The translations under genes and the position numbers were made by a program. A stretch of DNA of 39,466 nt from Halodesulfovibrio sp. (GTDB taxonomy: Bacteria > Desulfobacterota > Desulfovibrionia > Desulfovibrionales > Desulfovibrionaceae), in the NCBI GenBank assembly GCA_003252375.1, contig QKEJ01000128.1, positions 1 to 39,466 on the forward strand. The letters run 5' to 3'. Each line of letters opens with the position of its first letter. Within the stretch, counting starts at the first letter, position 1. The notes under the pieces are model-generated. The model was not told where the DNA came from, ran no database searches, and saw only the letters and a program-made list of their open reading frames with translations. Positions 10,395 to 18,963 of this stretch are shown one piece after another.

Positions 10395-10434
10395 GTGACA
10401 GCTTTATGCTTCTCACGTTACATAATGGTGACAG
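10395..10434 (-). promoter_or_regulatory. Pho-box-like array upstream of phoB
   Basis: Read on the minus strand, four 7-base units occur at an exact 11-base period: CTGTCAC, ATGTAAC, GAAGCAT, CTGTCAC, each separated by 4 bases. The outer two match the E. coli half-site CTGTCA(T/C) and lie exactly 33 bases apart. The inner two match weakly. The 11-base repeat is the known geometry of PhoB binding. The array ends 42 bases before the phoB start, so PhoB could control its own unit. Confidence 0.7.
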
Positions 10435-10514
10435 CATGACGCCACATGGCAACGACACAGTACTGAAAGCCTATACAATATGGGGGCATTGTTCAATTGA
10501 CGGGGCTCACGCCC

Positions 10515-10566
10515 ACGGTGACAAAAAAGGTCGGAAACTCATGTTTCCGACCTTTTTTGTCACCGT
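10515..10566. terminator. Long perfect inverted repeat, bidirectional terminator
   Basis: Two 24-base arms (10515-10538 and 10543-10566) pair perfectly around a TCAT loop. The arms contain an A6 run on the left and a T6 run on the right. Each strand therefore carries a GGTCGGAAAC/GTTTCCGACC hairpin followed by six T. It ends the RNase D-like gene on the minus strand and insulates phoB from it. Confidence 0.88.
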
Positions 10567-10598
10567 AGACCGTGCGGTGTGACAAGCAAGTTACATAT

Positions 10599-11207
10599 TC
10601 AGCGTGCCTTCAGGAATCCCAGGGAGTCCATGCACAGATGAATCTCCCGGCTGATCCAGGCATCGGTGGCAGCATACTGAATCTGCTGCGTCGTCAGTTC
10701 ACGACTTGCCCAGTTGGAGCACTGTGCTCCCTTGGATATCCTGTAGCCCAGCAGGTTTGCCGCGAGATTGCGGAGCCCGTGCGTTTCCAAGCCAATGGAA
10801 CGGGCGACCTCTCCGAGATCCAAGACCCCCGCATCTTCAAAAAAGGACAGCTTCTGCAAATCCTTAATGTCATCCCGAACGGCAACGCCGGTCTTTGTGA
10901 TGGACGGATCGGAAAGCAGTGCCTTCAGAGAATCCGTCAGGGGCAGCCAGTTAAGCTGGATGAGATAGACTATGTCGCTGCAGGCAAACTGCACCAGCGA
11001 CGGAAGGTTGATCTTCCCCTTTCTGAAGGTGGGACGAGTTTCGGTATCGAATCCGAGTACGGACTCCCGCCGCATGCGCTCCACGGCATCGGCAAGCTCC
11101 TCTTCGGTTCGAACCAGCTCGATGGTTCCCTCATACCTGTGCAGAGGCAGGTCGTTTATCTCATCCTTGGTAATTTTGCGTTTGTAATGCTCTGGAATAT
11201 TCTTCAT
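10599..11207 (-). CDS. RNase D-like 3'-5' exonuclease
   Basis: A 202-residue stand-alone DEDDy exonuclease domain. Motif I is FDTET (D54, E56). Motif II is around VRDDIKDL (D112 or D113). Motif III is YAATD (Y178, D182). These residues bind two metal ions and trim 3' ends of nucleic acid. The HRDC domains of true RNase D are absent, so the substrate (RNA or DNA) is not settled. Proteins of this size are often annotated only as 3'-5' exonuclease. No clear Shine-Dalgarno precedes the ATG, but no better start exists. It lies 112 bases downstream of the NapH-like gene on the same strand. Confidence 0.88.
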   Translation of the reverse strand: MKNIPEHYKRKITKDEINDLPLHRYEGTIELVRTEEELADAVERMRRESVLGFDTETRPTFRKGKINLPSLVQFACSDIVYLIQLNWLPLTDSLKALLSDPSITKTGVAVRDDIKDLQKLSFFEDAGVLDLGEVARSIGLETHGLRNLAANLLGYRISKGAQCSNWASRELTTQQIQYAATDAWISREIHLCMDSLGFLKAR

Positions 11208-11319
11208 GTGTTGTATAGGCGTTCTGAATGCAATGCCACGAAGGGCACCAAGGACGGTCGCTTTTCATACAATACCCGTCCAGCTGCGTAAAGCGTTTTC
11301 AGGACAGCTCTTCCGGGCC

Positions 11320-12666
11320 CTACATGCGGGCTACAGCCAGAAATACGGCGTGCAACACGGCAACCAGCACTACGAAGCTCCGTTCAACGCCCCTGCCGGA
11401 TTGCCCGCCGCAAGTCAGCTCCATGGCGCCATGCGCGCATACCATGGTGCAGTCGCGGCACAGGGAGCAGGACAATCCCGGCCTCCTCCGCTCCAGATCC
11501 TCCGCGCGCAGCGCATTGTAACGGCAGACACGGACGCAGGCACCACAGCCGGTGCAGCGGGCATTGATGCGCAACCGCCACGGCGCCAATCGGCCCAGCA
11601 CATTCCCCGCAAGCCCGAGCGGACAGAAGGTGGAGCAATGCACCATGGTCCCGGTACGGGAACTGGCAAACAGCATGATGCCCACTCCCAGCAGGCCGAA
11701 CAGGGCCGCCCCCCATGCGGCAACCCACACGGGCACGCCCGCAAGACGCAACCCCAGAGCCGCAAGCAGCACTCCCGATGCGATCAGCCAGCGCAGCCGT
11801 GCGCCCCATGCAGGAACCGACTCCGGCGCTCCCCTGTGCCGCCTGCTCAGACGGTCGTCCCATGCGCCGATATAGCACAGGTGACTGCACCACGCAGGCC
11901 CCACCAGCAGCACGGACACCGCAAACAGCATGAGCATGAAGAACCCGGCCCCCCGGTACAGGGGACCAGCAATGATGAGGGCGGGAACAGGCAGATGCAG
12001 GTCGCCTGTCATGAGCATACGCTCCACGCCGGCAAGCCCCAATATGAGCTGTCCGAAAAAAACGGCGGAAAAGAGAAACCAGGCCTGCGCCCGGGCCGTA
12101 CGCGCCGTGCGGCGGTCAAGTAGCCTGCCGCAGAGCACGGCGGCATAGACGGCAACAAGGACGATCTCCAGCAGGCCGCTGCCGGGCATGAATCTGTCGG
12201 CCAGCAGTATGGTCAGAGCCCCTGTCTTCATCCGGCATATCCAGAGCAGAACAGCCGTCAAGCCAAAGGCAAGCGCCTGCGGTACGGCATGCGCTGCCTG
12301 GCGGGCATAGCGCGCCTGCGCACGTTTCCCGAGCAGGAGCAGGCTCCCGGCAAGGGAGAACAGGGAAACGCCCCCAAGAATGGCGGCAAGACGCATCCAA
12401 TCCTGCCCGAGGCCCATGCGCACCTGCACCAGACCGATACCGGTATGCACCCAGAACAGGCTTGCGGCCAGCAGAACGGCTGCCACAACAAGACGGCCCC
12501 ATGCCTGCCTGCCAAGACCAAGCACCAGCACCACGCACACGCACGCCAGAAGCCAGGCATTGCCCGTTCTGAGCATGTGGGCGCCCAGCAGCACCAGTCC
12601 GGCAAGGGGCAGCGCCAGCCCGGCCAGTCCCAGCGGAGGCGGTGTCGATATAGGCGTCTTGTCCAT
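11320..12666 (-). CDS. NapH/CcoG-like membrane 4Fe-4S protein
   Basis: A 448-residue polytopic membrane protein with about 10 hydrophobic segments. It has a cytoplasmic ferredoxin-type region binding two 4Fe-4S clusters (C371, C374, C377, C381 and C400, C403, C406, C410). Two cysteine pairs in membrane-adjacent loops, WCSHLC and HCSTFC, resemble the paired motifs of the NapH/NosR/CcoG group, which pass electrons from quinol or ferredoxin to redox partners. The N-terminal half is unusually long and hydrophobic for NapH. It begins 41 bases after the siroheme/ferredoxin gene, with AGAGGA ahead of its ATG. The pair probably forms one operon, and this protein may deliver electrons to the upstream enzyme (inference). 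Confidence 0.8.
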   Translation of the reverse strand: MDKTPISTPPPLGLAGLALPLAGLVLLGAHMLRTGNAWLLACVCVVLVLGLGRQAWGRLVVAAVLLAASLFWVHTGIGLVQVRMGLGQDWMRLAAILGGVSLFSLAGSLLLLGKRAQARYARQAAHAVPQALAFGLTAVLLWICRMKTGALTILLADRFMPGSGLLEIVLVAVYAAVLCGRLLDRRTARTARAQAWFLFSAVFFGQLILGLAGVERMLMTGDLHLPVPALIIAGPLYRGAGFFMLMLFAVSVLLVGPAWCSHLCYIGAWDDRLSRRHRGAPESVPAWGARLRWLIASGVLLAALGLRLAGVPVWVAAWGAALFGLLGVGIMLFASSRTGTMVHCSTFCPLGLAGNVLGRLAPWRLRINARCTGCGACVRVCRYNALRAEDLERRRPGLSCSLCRDCTMVCAHGAMELTCGGQSGRGVERSFVVLVAVLHAVFLAVARM

Positions 12667-12707
12667 AGCGTTCCTCTGGCGTAACTCTGGCGCTCCCCAG
12701 GCGTTTC

Positions 12708-13355
12708 CTAGCTGTTTTCCAGCGCCTCGATCAGGGTCTCGCCCTGCTCTTCCATGAGGGTCCCGAATCGAAGTCCCTTGCGATACTGCTGCATGTAGAA
12801 ATCAAGACACTGCGCCACCATGGCCGGAAGACACTCTGCGGGATGGATGCCCACAACTTCGGTGGCAAGACGGGGATGTCTGCCCAGTTTGCCGCCCAGC
12901 ACCACCCGGAATCCGGATTGAGAACAGTCCAGCGCCCGTTCAGGGCATCGGGCCACGCAGAGCCCGCACCGCATGCATTGGGAATAATCGAAGATCGGCC
13001 CGTTGGTGTCCATGACGATAGCGCCGTCCGGGCAGGTCTTCTGGCACAGACGGCAGCTGGTGCACGGCTCAGGATCCAGCGCCGGAATACAGGCCCGGAT
13101 GATGCCCACGTCCGCCACGTGGGGACGGGAGCATCCGTTGGGACATGCGGCCACCGCAATGCGGAAAGCATGGTGATGCAGGATGGGCCCCACGACATGC
13201 GCCCGAAGGAAATCAGGCCAGCCGCTTTCGCCCACGGCTGACGCGATGCCCGCAACCAGCGAGGGCTCCATGGGCATGGCGAAACGGCAATTGGTCTGCG
13301 CTTCCACGCCGCGGCAGACGGCAATTTCATGAGAGGACGGGGATTGTGCAGACAT
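12708..13355 (-). CDS. Siroheme/4Fe-4S sulfite-reductase-like protein (assimilatory-type, AsrC-like)
   Basis: A 215-residue cytoplasmic redox protein with two parts. Residues 1-95 are a nitrite/sulfite-reductase half with cysteines C14 and C23 and the siroheme-cluster motif CPNGCSRP (C71, C75). Residues 96-145 are a 2x4Fe-4S ferredoxin insert (C98, C101, C104, C108 and C127, C130, C133, C137). This layout matches AsrC and the small low-spin assimilatory-type sulfite reductase known from Desulfovibrio. The first cysteine pair spacing (C-x8-C) is longer than the usual C-x5-C. The substrate could be sulfite or nitrite. AAGGAG fixes the start. It is the first gene of the operon with the NapH-like protein and has a CRP/FNR-type palindrome upstream. 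Confidence 0.8.
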   Translation of the reverse strand: MSAQSPSSHEIAVCRGVEAQTNCRFAMPMEPSLVAGIASAVGESGWPDFLRAHVVGPILHHHAFRIAVAACPNGCSRPHVADVGIIRACIPALDPEPCTSCRLCQKTCPDGAIVMDTNGPIFDYSQCMRCGLCVARCPERALDCSQSGFRVVLGGKLGRHPRLATEVVGIHPAECLPAMVAQCLDFYMQQYRKGLRFGTLMEEQGETLIEALENS

Positions 13356-13400
13356 GACGTCTCCTTGAGACAGAGAATAGGCTCGACAGGCAGGGGCCGT

Positions 13401-13418
13401 CTGTGACGCACGTCACAG
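13401..13418. promoter_or_regulatory. CRP/FNR-family operator (HcpR-like)
   Basis: CTGTGACGCACGTCACAG is a perfect 18-base palindrome with 8-base arms. It contains TGTGA-N6-TCACA, the spacing bound by CRP/FNR-family regulators. Motifs of this type have been proposed for HcpR, which controls nitrogen-oxide stress and redox genes in Desulfovibrio. It lies 46 bases upstream of the siroheme protein start. Activator or repressor action cannot be told. Confidence 0.65.
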
Positions 13419-13468
13419 CAGCCATGGCCGGACACAGGCAAAGCCCCCCCTTGCAACAAAGAAGGCTG

Positions 13469-14842
13469 CTACTTGCCGATGCAGAAGCTGTCGAAGATCA
13501 TATTGAGAATATCGTCGGGCGTTGTCTCGCCGGTAATATCCGTGAGAATAGCGCAGGCCGCTTCCAGACGCACGCCAAGAATGTCATAGGGGATGCTCAG
13601 GGCGATCTCGCCATGCAGGGCTTCCAGTTCGGACAGCGCCTCCCGAAGGGCCCTGCTCTGCCGCAGGTTGGGAACAAGATCACCGGCCTGCGGCTCCCCT
13701 GCTCCCTGTCTGGCCAGCACATGCTCCCGCGCCCGGGCTACAAGCCCCTCAAGCCCCTGCCCCAGCTTGGCCGATACGGAGACAGCAGCACATCCGGCAT
13801 GCTCCGCCGGAACTGGCCCGGTGGCCAGATCCGTCTTGTTGTAAACAAGCAGAACCCTCTCGGCTCCCACAGAGGCGATCAGCTCCTCTTCCGCCAGTCC
13901 CGGACCATGGCAGGCGTCCACCACCAGCAGAACAAGATCGGCCTGCGAGGCCAGATCCCGGCTGATGCGCACGCCTTCCTGCTCCACGATATCACCGGTT
14001 TCGCGCAATCCTGCCGTATCCACAAGCCGGACCGGCAGACCGTCGAAGCTGAGCTGCTCCTCCAGGAAGTCACGCGTGGTTCCGGGGATTTCGGTGACAA
14101 TGGCCCGGGTACGCCCCAGCAGGCCATTCATGAGGCTCGACTTGCCCGCGTTTACCTGACCGGCCAGCACCACAAGCACGCCCTCGCGCCAGCAACGGGC
14201 CCGGTCATAGTTCTGCAACAGGGAGGCTATGGCCTGTTCCACCGCACTGATGTCCTGCACGAACTCGTCGGGGCTCAGGCACTCGATGTCCTCCTCGGGA
14301 AAATCAACGGCCACGCACAGCTTCATGCGCACCGCCTCCAGCTGCGTACGCAGTTCGGCAATACGCCTGCCGAGCATGCCGTCCAGCTTCGCCTGCGCCA
14401 GACGCACCCCGCTCTGCACCGGTGCCGCGATCATCTCGGCCACGGCTTCGGCCTGCGTCAGATCCATACGTCCGTTCAGAAAAGCGCGCTTGGTGAACTC
14501 ACCGGGCTGGGCCGGACGCACGCCGCAGGCGAACACGGCCTCAAGCACCGCAGTGACGATGGCAGGCCCGCCATGGCAATGAATCTCGGCCACATCCTCG
14601 CCCGTATACGTGTGCGGCGCAGGCATGTGCACGGCCAGCACGTCGTCCAGCGCCGCTCCCAAGACATCTGTCACCGTGCCGTGATGCAGGACGCGGGGCC
14701 TGAATCCGCGGAAAGCGGCGGACGAGGAGCAGAAAAGACGGGCAAGAACGCCTGCGGCATCCGGTCCGCTGATGCGGATGATGCCTATGCCTCCCTGACC
14801 GAGGGGCGTGGCTAGGGCAGCGATGGTTTCTGTATGATGCAT
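13469..14842 (-). CDS. mnmE: tRNA modification GTPase MnmE
   Basis: MnmE works with MnmG to build the 5-carboxymethylaminomethyl group on wobble uridine 34 of tRNAs. The 457 residues have the family order. An N-terminal folate-binding domain ([21 protein letters not shown]) is followed by a helical domain and an embedded GTPase domain. The GTPase motifs are G1 GQVNAGKSS (228-236), GTTRD (254-258) and DTAG (275-278). The protein ends in the conserved CIGK with its catalytic cysteine C454. It is last in the rpmH-to-mnmE run but follows the terminator at 14894-14924, so it may also have its own promoter. Confidence 0.98.
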   Translation of the reverse strand: MHHTETIAALATPLGQGGIGIIRISGPDAAGVLARLFCSSSAAFRGFRPRVLHHGTVTDVLGAALDDVLAVHMPAPHTYTGEDVAEIHCHGGPAIVTAVLEAVFACGVRPAQPGEFTKRAFLNGRMDLTQAEAVAEMIAAPVQSGVRLAQAKLDGMLGRRIAELRTQLEAVRMKLCVAVDFPEEDIECLSPDEFVQDISAVEQAIASLLQNYDRARCWREGVLVVLAGQVNAGKSSLMNGLLGRTRAIVTEIPGTTRDFLEEQLSFDGLPVRLVDTAGLRETGDIVEQEGVRISRDLASQADLVLLVVDACHGPGLAEEELIASVGAERVLLVYNKTDLATGPVPAEHAGCAAVSVSAKLGQGLEGLVARAREHVLARQGAGEPQAGDLVPNLRQSRALREALSELEALHGEIALSIPYDILGVRLEAACAILTDITGETTPDDILNMIFDSFCIGK

Positions 14843-14893
14843 GACTGTTTTCTATCCCTGTCGCCCTCTGCGGGCAAGCCGCAGGACGATGCT

Positions 14894-14924
14894 AAAAAAA
14901 GGGAGGCTCCTTGGAGAGCCTCCC
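14894..14924 (-). terminator. Terminator after jag
   Basis: A 9-bp stem (14901-14909 with 14916-14924) has a 6-base loop and seven T on the minus strand, 32 bases past the jag stop. It would separate jag from mnmE, at least partly. Confidence 0.88.
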
Positions 14925-14955
14925 TGAACATGCGAGAGAACGGACACAGAGGCTG

Positions 14956-16278
14956 CTAGGCGCTCTTGCGTTTGCGTCCTATGATGACCCGCTTGAGAGG
15001 ACCATCGCCCTTGCTGCGGGTCTGGATATCGTCGTCTCCCTGCAGGGCAAGATGGACAATGCGACGATGGTAGGAACTGAGCGGACGCGTGGACTGCGGC
15101 TTGCCGAGCGTCTTTGCCTTGTCGGCCAGATGCAGGGCAATCTCGCGCAGCTTGTCATCCTGACGCTCACGGTAGTCACCGGTATCGAGCTGCACACGGA
15201 CGGCAACGCCCATGCGCTTGGCCACGATGCGGTTGGTCAGATACTGGAATGCGGCCAGCGTCTGCCCTTCACGGCCGATGAGCAGGCCGGAGTTGTCTCC
15301 GCTGGAAATGGTCACCTTGACCCGATTTTCCTCGATAGAGGCTTCCACGGGGGTTTCCCCGATGACCGGCGTGATGAGCTTGGCCACCACTTCGTTGACC
15401 ACGGCAACAAGCGCCTCCTGATCCAATTCCTCGAGATTGGCCTCGGGAATGGGATCGTGCGAGAACTCGTCCATCATGTCGTCATCAAAGCCCGAACCGA
15501 ATCCGGCTTCGTCAGCCTGCGCATCCCCGGCAGCCTGCCTGGAGTCGTCACGCTCGTCTGCAGTGCCCTCTTCCTTGCGGCCACGGCCACGGGAACCACG
15601 GGTGCGTCGACGTCCGCCACGACTGCGACGGCTGGACGACTTGCGTTCCTCATCACCGGAAGCGGTCTGCTGTTCAGAATCTTCGGCGGGGGTTTCCCCC
15701 TCATCCGACGCGGAAGCAGCCTCGTCAACCGGCTTGGGCTTGCGGGTGCCGCGGCCACGAGACCGATCCCCACGTCCGCCGGAACGTCCGCCGGTACGCT
15801 CGCCTTCAGCCTTGCGGGGCTGACGGCGCTCGTCCGAGCCACTGGCTGCGTCACGAGGTGTTTCGGTATCCGCAGCTTCGGCCTGGGCAGCGTCACGCGG
15901 TTCGACCTTGGGAGCACGGGGTTCGGACTTGCGGTCCCTGCGCTCGCCACCACGGGAGGCTTCCTTCGCCTCGCCCTGGTCACGGCTCCCACGACGATCG
16001 TCACGCCCCTTGCGTTCACGGTCGCCGGAGGAAGAACCACGCTTCCTGTCCCGGGAAGGAGCTTCAGCAGCCCCATCCACGGCTGCACTGTCAAAGGCAA
16101 CCTGCATGCGTCGGGCACGAATCTTTGCCTTCTTGGCACCTACCAGACCGAAAATCCCGGTCTTGGCATCATTGACTATTTCTATTTCAAGCTTCTCTCG
16201 TGCGCTATTGAAATAGCTGCACGCAGCTTCAATTGCGCCGTCCAGAGTCTTACCCTGGAACTCCTTGTATGCATCCAT
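14956..16278 (-). CDS. jag: RNA-binding protein Jag (KhpB), extended linker
   Basis: Jag/KhpB is an RNA-binding protein tied to cell envelope growth and encoded with YidC. The Jag_N domain is at residues 1-58 (EFQGKTLDGAIEAAC...TGIFGLVG). A KH domain with GREG as the GxxG loop and an R3H domain with RRIVH are in the last 160 residues. Between them lie about 200 residues of low-complexity Arg/Glu/Asp/Ser/Gly sequence with many RG and RR repeats. This makes the protein 440 residues, far longer than a typical Jag of 200-260. The linker is likely disordered and RNA-binding. The start has GAGGTG ahead and lies 41 bases past yidC. Confidence 0.95.
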   Translation of the reverse strand: MDAYKEFQGKTLDGAIEAACSYFNSAREKLEIEIVNDAKTGIFGLVGAKKAKIRARRMQVAFDSAAVDGAAEAPSRDRKRGSSSGDRERKGRDDRRGSRDQGEAKEASRGGERRDRKSEPRAPKVEPRDAAQAEAADTETPRDAASGSDERRQPRKAEGERTGGRSGGRGDRSRGRGTRKPKPVDEAASASDEGETPAEDSEQQTASGDEERKSSSRRSRGGRRRTRGSRGRGRKEEGTADERDDSRQAAGDAQADEAGFGSGFDDDMMDEFSHDPIPEANLEELDQEALVAVVNEVVAKLITPVIGETPVEASIEENRVKVTISSGDNSGLLIGREGQTLAAFQYLTNRIVAKRMGVAVRVQLDTGDYRERQDDKLREIALHLADKAKTLGKPQSTRPLSSYHRRIVHLALQGDDDIQTRSKGDGPLKRVIIGRKRKSA

Positions 16279-16319
16279 GCATTCACCTCAAAGGGTACTC
16301 GCGATTATTGGGCAAGGCA

Positions 16320-17933
16320 TTATGCCTTGCGGAGCATGAACCACTGCTGGGCGATGGAGAGTACGTTGTTGACCAACCAGTACACAACCAGACCGGCCGG
16401 GAAGTTCAGGAACATGAAGGTAAATACCAGCGGCATGAACATCATCATCTTCTTCTGAACGGGGTCACCGGTGCTGGGGGTCATTCTTTGCTGCAGCAGC
16501 ATGGTCAGCCCCATGACAATGGGGGTAATGTAATACGGGTCGGCGGCAGAAAGGTCTGCCAGCCAGATCATGTCCGTGAAAGGCAGATGCGTGATGAAAG
16601 AAGCATGACGCAGTTCGATGGAGTTCAACAGGGCCTGATACAGGCCGAAGAACACGGGAATCTGCACGACCATGGGCAGGCAGCCACCGGCGGGGTTCAC
16701 CTTGTACGTCTTGTACAGGGCCATGACCTCCTGGTTCTGCCGTTCGCGGTCATCCGCGTACTTTTCCCGGATCTTCTGCATCATGGGCTGAAGCTTCTTC
16801 ATCTGCTCCATGGACTTGTAGCTCTTGTGGGACAGGGGCCAGAAGACCAACTTGATCAGAATGGTCAGGATGATGATGGCCACGCCATAATTCCCCACAT
16901 ACGTATGGAAGAAGTTGATGGCTCCCAGCAAGGGCTTTGCCAGAATCGTGAACATGCCGAAGTCGATGGACGCGCCCAGCATATTGGGGGCGTTGTCCAG
17001 AACCTTGGCAACCTTGGGACCGTAGTAGTAGTTGGTCCCCACTTCCACTTCCGCTCCGGGGGCAAGACCGATGGCGTCCTTTTCGATGGCAATGCGGTAC
17101 ACACCGTGCTGGAGCTTGGCCTTGAAAGCCACGTCCTTGCTTTCGGGAGCCACGGCCGCGAGGAAGTAGTTACTTTCCACACCGGCCCAGAACAGGGGCA
17201 GTGTCTTGGCAATGCCCTTTTCGAGATCATCAGCACTTGCTTCGGAATCAAGCCCTTCGCTGTCCGAGAACCAGGCAACCTTGGTGGGGTTGTACCGGCT
17301 TTCGGCGGCACCCATGTGGCTGGCGCCGAGGGTCAGATCAAGACGGACACTGCGGGGATTTTCCCCCACATTCGCGATGCGGATCTTTTCCTTGATGACA
17401 TAGGTATCGGCAAAGAAGTGCATTTCGCGGACCAGACGGATTCCGTCCATCTCACCCGTGAACACAAGCAGGCCGCTCTCGGAACCTTCGAGATGCATGT
17501 CCTCCTGTCCGGCAAAGCTCCACTGCCCGTCCATCCAGGTACGCTTGCCGTCCAGCATGAGGCCCATGGCGCCAAGGTTGGCAGCAGCTTCGCCAACCAT
17601 GTCCACGGCAGGAGAATCCTTCGCAATCGTCTGCTTGTATCCGTTCAGCATGAAGCTCTTGATCACGCCCCCCTGCGAATGCAGGACTGCCGTGTAGAGC
17701 GGAGTGGCAACAGTGATGTTACGCCCTTCGGTGGGCTGAAAAACAGGAAATGCAGGCGTGTCTGCCTCCTGGGCAACGGCCTGCATGGATTCGGTCTTCG
17801 GTGCGACCGCTTCGGTCTGATGCTGTTCGGTCGGCTTGGGCAACCAGCCCATGTAATCGGCAAGGTAGTTCCAACCGACGGTGACCAGAAGGCACAGCAC
17901 AACTGCGATAATTACGCGCTTATTATCCATCAT
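16320..17933 (-). CDS. yidC: Membrane protein insertase YidC
   Basis: The inner-membrane insertase helps proteins fold into the membrane alone or with SecYEG. The 537 residues follow the Gram-negative plan. One N-terminal membrane segment (VIIAVVLCLLVTVGWNYLA) precedes a large periplasmic beta domain (about 60-330). Then comes the conserved five-helix core with NYGVAIIILTILIKLVFWPLS, followed by the cytoplasmic hairpin with MKKLQPMMQKIREKY. GAGG precedes the ATG, and a second ATG one codon later is equally possible. It sits between yidD and jag in the standard order. Confidence 0.98.
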   Translation of the reverse strand: MMDNKRVIIAVVLCLLVTVGWNYLADYMGWLPKPTEQHQTEAVAPKTESMQAVAQEADTPAFPVFQPTEGRNITVATPLYTAVLHSQGGVIKSFMLNGYKQTIAKDSPAVDMVGEAAANLGAMGLMLDGKRTWMDGQWSFAGQEDMHLEGSESGLLVFTGEMDGIRLVREMHFFADTYVIKEKIRIANVGENPRSVRLDLTLGASHMGAAESRYNPTKVAWFSDSEGLDSEASADDLEKGIAKTLPLFWAGVESNYFLAAVAPESKDVAFKAKLQHGVYRIAIEKDAIGLAPGAEVEVGTNYYYGPKVAKVLDNAPNMLGASIDFGMFTILAKPLLGAINFFHTYVGNYGVAIIILTILIKLVFWPLSHKSYKSMEQMKKLQPMMQKIREKYADDRERQNQEVMALYKTYKVNPAGGCLPMVVQIPVFFGLYQALLNSIELRHASFITHLPFTDMIWLADLSAADPYYITPIVMGLTMLLQQRMTPSTGDPVQKKMMMFMPLVFTFMFLNFPAGLVVYWLVNNVLSIAQQWFMLRKA

Positions 17934-17942
17934 GATGGGACC

Positions 17943-18200
17943 TCAATTACTCCTGAGCGAGGGGGATTGATGCCGACAAGGGGGAACGGGGTCGTATCCG
18001 CCGCGGCTGAGGGGATGACAACGCAGGAGACGCCACGCGGCAAGCAGGGAACCCTTGAAGGCTCCGTGTCGCGTAATGGCCTCGACAGCGTATTCCGAAC
18101 AGGTGGGAACGAAACGGCAGGCAGGCGGCAGGCACGGCGAAATGCACCGCTGGTAGAAGCGGATGGGTAGCACCAGCAGTGTTCGTGCTCCTTGTTTCAT
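17943..18200 (-). CDS. yidD: Membrane protein insertion efficiency factor YidD
   Basis: An 85-residue small protein of the YidD family, thought to assist YidC-dependent insertion at the inner membrane. The family hallmarks are visible: [10 protein letters not shown], the cysteine block [14 protein letters not shown], and [15 protein letters not shown]. The start codon overlaps the rnpA stop (ATGA), showing translational coupling. Its stop is 9 bases before yidC. Confidence 0.96.
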   Translation of the reverse strand: MKQGARTLLVLPIRFYQRCISPCLPPACRFVPTCSEYAVEAITRHGAFKGSLLAAWRLLRCHPLSRGGYDPVPPCRHQSPSLRSN

Positions 18201-18568
18201 GGCGATTCGTCTCCCGTCTCCTGGGTAAGTACTTCGCGGAGATTGCGAATCAATGGCAACAATTCCTGCGAGACGAATTCGAGACTTACCCGCTCGGGGT
18301 TGAGACAGCGCTTCGGGACGACGACAAGATCGACGCCGTCACACAGTTCACGCTGGTTGAGCCGGAAAAATTCGCGAATCACGCGTTTGACGCGATTACG
18401 CACGACTGCCTTACCTGTTTTCTTGGTCACCGCCATCCCCATGCGCCAACTGGATGGACCGGATGAGTGCGGCAGGACAAACAGGATGAAATTTCGGGAA
18501 AAGTAACGGCGGCCTGTATTGTAACAGCTGACAAAATCAGGCCGCCGGATCAAACGATGCTCGCGCAA
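18197..18568 (-). CDS. rnpA: Ribonuclease P protein component
   Basis: The protein subunit of RNase P, which helps the catalytic RNA cut 5' leaders from pre-tRNAs. The 123 residues contain [11 protein letters not shown] at the N-terminus and the family signature [18 protein letters not shown]. The only sensible start is TTG at 18568, five bases after the rpmH stop. A stop codon lies a few codons upstream in this frame, so no ATG or GTG is available. A start this close to rpmH suggests coupled translation. The gene overlaps yidD by four bases. Confidence 0.95.
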   Translation of the reverse strand: MREHRLIRRPDFVSCYNTGRRYFSRNFILFVLPHSSGPSSWRMGMAVTKKTGKAVVRNRVKRVIREFFRLNQRELCDGVDLVVVPKRCLNPERVSLEFVSQELLPLIRNLREVLTQETGDESP

Positions 18569-18573
18569 GCGCT

Positions 18574-18708
18574 TTAGGCGGATAATCTCTTACGCCCCTT
18601 AGCACGACGGCGACGCAGCACGGCACGACCGCTCGCAGACTTGAGGCGAGCGCGAAAACCGCAGGTCCTGGCACGTCTGACTTTGCTCGGCTGATACGTT
18701 CTCTTCAT
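18574..18708 (-). CDS. rpmH: 50S ribosomal protein L34
   Basis: A 44-residue basic protein with the full L34 pattern: [14 protein letters not shown], then [28 protein letters not shown]. The ATG has AAGGAG five bases ahead. It is the first gene of the rpmH-rnpA-yidD-yidC-jag unit. dnaA, a frequent neighbour of rpmH in other bacteria, is not present here. Confidence 0.97.
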   Translation of the reverse strand: MKRTYQPSKVRRARTCGFRARLKSASGRAVLRRRRAKGRKRLSA

Positions 18709-18738
18709 GAGGTACTCCTTTAAAAAAATGAACGGACC

Positions 18739-18767
18739 TTTTTACAGTGTAAAACGGCCCGCGTCAA
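18739..18767 (-). promoter_or_regulatory. Candidate promoter of the rpmH operon
   Basis: On the minus strand TTGACG (18767-18762) and TAAAAA (18744-18739) are spaced by 17 bases. They end 30 bases ahead of the rpmH start. The -35 is good and the -10 is weak. TTGTCA six bases further upstream offers an alternative. Confidence 0.4.
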
Positions 18768-18932
18768 GTTTGACAAGGGAAATAATCGCGCGAAACAGAG
18801 GAGCTCAGCAGTTGACCGGCTACATCCGGCCGCCACTCTGCACCGCAGCGAATCCATAGGTTGTTTTATCTTCGAATACAAGCAGAAATCCACGAAGGAT
18901 GCAAAATATATTCGCGGACCTGTGGGCAATGC

Positions 18933-18956
18933 AAAAAAGGCGGGCTACTGCCCGCC
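18933..18956 (-). terminator. Terminator of the FlgO-family gene
   Basis: A 7-bp stem GGCGGGC/GCCCGCC with a TACT loop (18939-18956) is followed on the minus strand by six T. It lies just past the stop of the FlgO-family gene. Confidence 0.8.
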
Positions 18957-18963
18957 CCGAATG

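Noticed and set aside
16233-18170. A 645-codon frame antisense to yidC
   Set aside because: yidC and yidD are secure on the other strand, and the frame crosses their boundary.
18709-18963. Replication origin next to rpmH
   Set aside because: No cluster of DnaA boxes, no AT-rich unwinding repeats and no dnaA or dnaN nearby.
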